From the NCBI RefSeq assembly GCF_004344915.1, contig NZ_SKFG01000004.1:219786-283785 (forward strand): 64,000 nt of DNA. The letters are read 5' to 3'. Below the pieces are notes generated by a model that was given only the letters and a program-made list of their open reading frames with translations, was not told the DNA's origin and did not search any database. This document shows, one piece after another, positions 63,102 through 64,000 of the stretch (within the stretch, counting starts at the first letter, position 1; every line of letters begins with the position of its first letter). This DNA is from Paenibacillus albiflavus (lineage in GTDB: Bacteria > Bacillota > Bacilli > Paenibacillales > NBRC-103111). The translations under genes were made by a program, and so were the position numbers.

Positions 63102-63374
63102 ATGAAGAAGATGATGTGGTGGTTTACCAAAAAGCATGCAGACTATCTCGTACTTAATCGAGATGAACAGCTATTGCTCATGGAAGAGATTCGTAAAGCG
63201 CATTTGGAATGGAGTACAGCCTTATCAATGTTTGACAATGTCGTTGATCCAGACGAGATTGATCATATTATTTTTTTAATTAATGCAGCAGAAAAAAGAT
63301 ACATGACCTTGTACAAGCGCGCCAAGCTGCTGCATAAAGAAGCACATGAAGTTCGAGGGAGTGATGTTTCGTGA
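63102..63374 (+). CDS. yaaL: DUF2508 family protein (YaaL)
   Basis: 90 residues, highly helical and charged, with EEIRKAHLEWSTALSMFDNVVDPDEIDHIIF. Function unknown; the Bacillus counterpart is also between recR and bofA. Starts at 63099, 63102 or 63111 are possible; AGGTGATG spans the region and 63111 would have the best spacing. It ends in a GTGA overlap with bofA. Confidence 0.8.
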   Translation: MKKMMWWFTKKHADYLVLNRDEQLLLMEEIRKAHLEWSTALSMFDNVVDPDEIDHIIFLINAAEKRYMTLYKRAKLLHKEAHEVRGSDVS

Positions 63375-63637
63375 AAATGGTTATGTGGGGGATTCTACTC
63401 ATCTCCTCGTTAGGCTTAATCTATCAACTGTTCACAAATCGCAGCCAAATTGGACGAGCTTTATCGCGATTTACGATCCAGATCGTTATCGGTGCTATTG
63501 TGCTTCTTGCACTTAATCTATTCTCCGACTATACGCATTTTACGCTGCCAATTAACCTTGTTACATTAGGCGTGATCGGTTTGCTAGGTTTGCCGGGCTT
63601 TGCTCTTCTTGGTGCTTTAAAGTTAGTACTAATCTGA
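63371..63637 (+). CDS. bofA: Pro-sigma-K processing inhibitor BofA family
   Basis: 88 residues with two to three membrane helices and a terminal GLLGLPGFALLGALKLVLI characteristic of BofA, which restrains SpoIVFB in the forespore membrane until pro-sigma-K is released. The GTG start overlaps the yaaL stop. GAGGGAG lies ten bases before. Marks the organism as spore-forming lineage. Confidence 0.92.
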   Translation: MKMVMWGILLISSLGLIYQLFTNRSQIGRALSRFTIQIVIGAIVLLALNLFSDYTHFTLPINLVTLGVIGLLGLPGFALLGALKLVLI

Positions 63638-63709
63638 TTTTAATTGGGAATCAAAATTGATTATATATTGCTGTATTATTTTGGCATCCTTGATTTGCAT
63701 CTAAAAGGG

Positions 63710-63738
63710 TTGACTTTAAAAATGCATCTGTGTTATCT
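63710..63738 (+). promoter_or_regulatory. rRNA operon promoter
   Basis: TTGACT (63710-63715) and TTATCT (63733-63738), 17-bp spacing, about 185 bp upstream of 16S. A leader with a boxA-like TGTCCTTTGAAAACTG lies at 63792-63807. Confidence 0.55.
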
Positions 63739-63922
63739 TAGTTAAGTCGCCGCTGAACAACACGGCAACAACGAGAAATAAGTAACACAATTGTCCTTTG
63801 AAAACTGAACAACGAGTGAAGAAATAAATGAGATTAATAATCTCAACAACGTCGAGAGAGTAGCGCTTCGGTGCTTATGATTGAGACAAGCTAGCAAGAA
63901 ATTTTGAGCAAATCAGCTCACC

Positions 63923-64000
63923 TTTAATGGAGAGTTTGATCCTGGCTCAGGACGAACGCTGGCGGCGTGCCTAATACATGCAAGTCGAGCGGAGTTATTC
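63923..64000 (+). rRNA. 16S ribosomal RNA, 5' end (truncated by window)
   Basis: The canonical start AGAGTTTGATCCTGGCTCAG begins at 63931, followed by GACGAACGCTGGCGGCGTGC. Only the first 78 bases are inside the window. Confidence 0.98.

Overview
The window reads as a low-to-mid GC Firmicute chromosome close to the replication origin, most likely Paenibacillus or a near relative in the Paenibacillaceae. Reasons: the conserved Bacillales blocks speE-speB, DUF1934-argS, rpoE-pyrG-spo0F-fbaA-murA-rho-rpmE and scr-dnaX-ybaB-recR-yaaL-bofA-16S rRNA; sporulation genes (spo0F, bofA, a Spo0F-kinase-like histidine kinase); strong AGGAGG ribosome binding sites; and a ydaO-type c-di-AMP riboswitch before a cell-wall hydrolase. 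The genus is an inference.

Layout. 1-1.8 kb: end of a carbohydrate ABC transporter operon plus a metallo-beta-lactamase-fold hydrolase. 1.8-5.1 kb: glycerol-3-phosphate operon (glpD, HAD phosphatase, glpP) behind a leader terminator that GlpP should antiterminate. 5.2-13.8 kb: MgtC-like protein, TIM-barrel isomerase, a SNF2 helicase/SWIM-protein pair, recQ. 13.9-17.2 kb: acetyltransferase, ABC-2 exporter, sulfurtransferase. 17.5-32 kb: an accessory stretch of small regulator+effector units (MarR+VOC, VOC+MerR, two divergent ECF sigma/anti-sigma pairs, TetR+DUF4188, S9 peptidase, TetR+HXXEE), with two decayed gene remnants and several readable operators. 32-43 kb: riboswitch-controlled NlpC/P60 hydrolase, M1 peptidase, YwhD, CoA-disulfide reductase-rhodanese under a CsoR/CstR-like palindrome, PBP1, speE, speB. 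43-56 kb: SemiSWEET, a ComX-like pheromone precursor, then conserved housekeeping genes. 56.5-58.1 kb: an IS200/IS605 element with destroyed tnpA and intact tnpB. 58.1-64 kb: SRP RNA, histidine kinase, dnaX-recR-bofA and the start of an rRNA operon.

The most striking observation is a 65-residue ComX-like peptide gene (43672-43869) whose Trp is third from the C-terminus, as in Bacillus ComX pheromones. About 120 bp upstream lies a perfect ComA-type box (TTGCGG-N4-CCGCAA) with a third half-site. No comQ, comP or comA is in the window, so this would be an orphan, ComA-controlled pheromone gene. Other noteworthy signals: a sigma-H-like promoter of spo0F with a perfect palindrome centred on the predicted start; a MerR-type promoter with exact 19-bp spacer; a leaderless marR gene with operator; a modular family of palindromic intergenic repeats; and an orphan TnpB with its omega-RNA end abutting the SRP RNA promoter.
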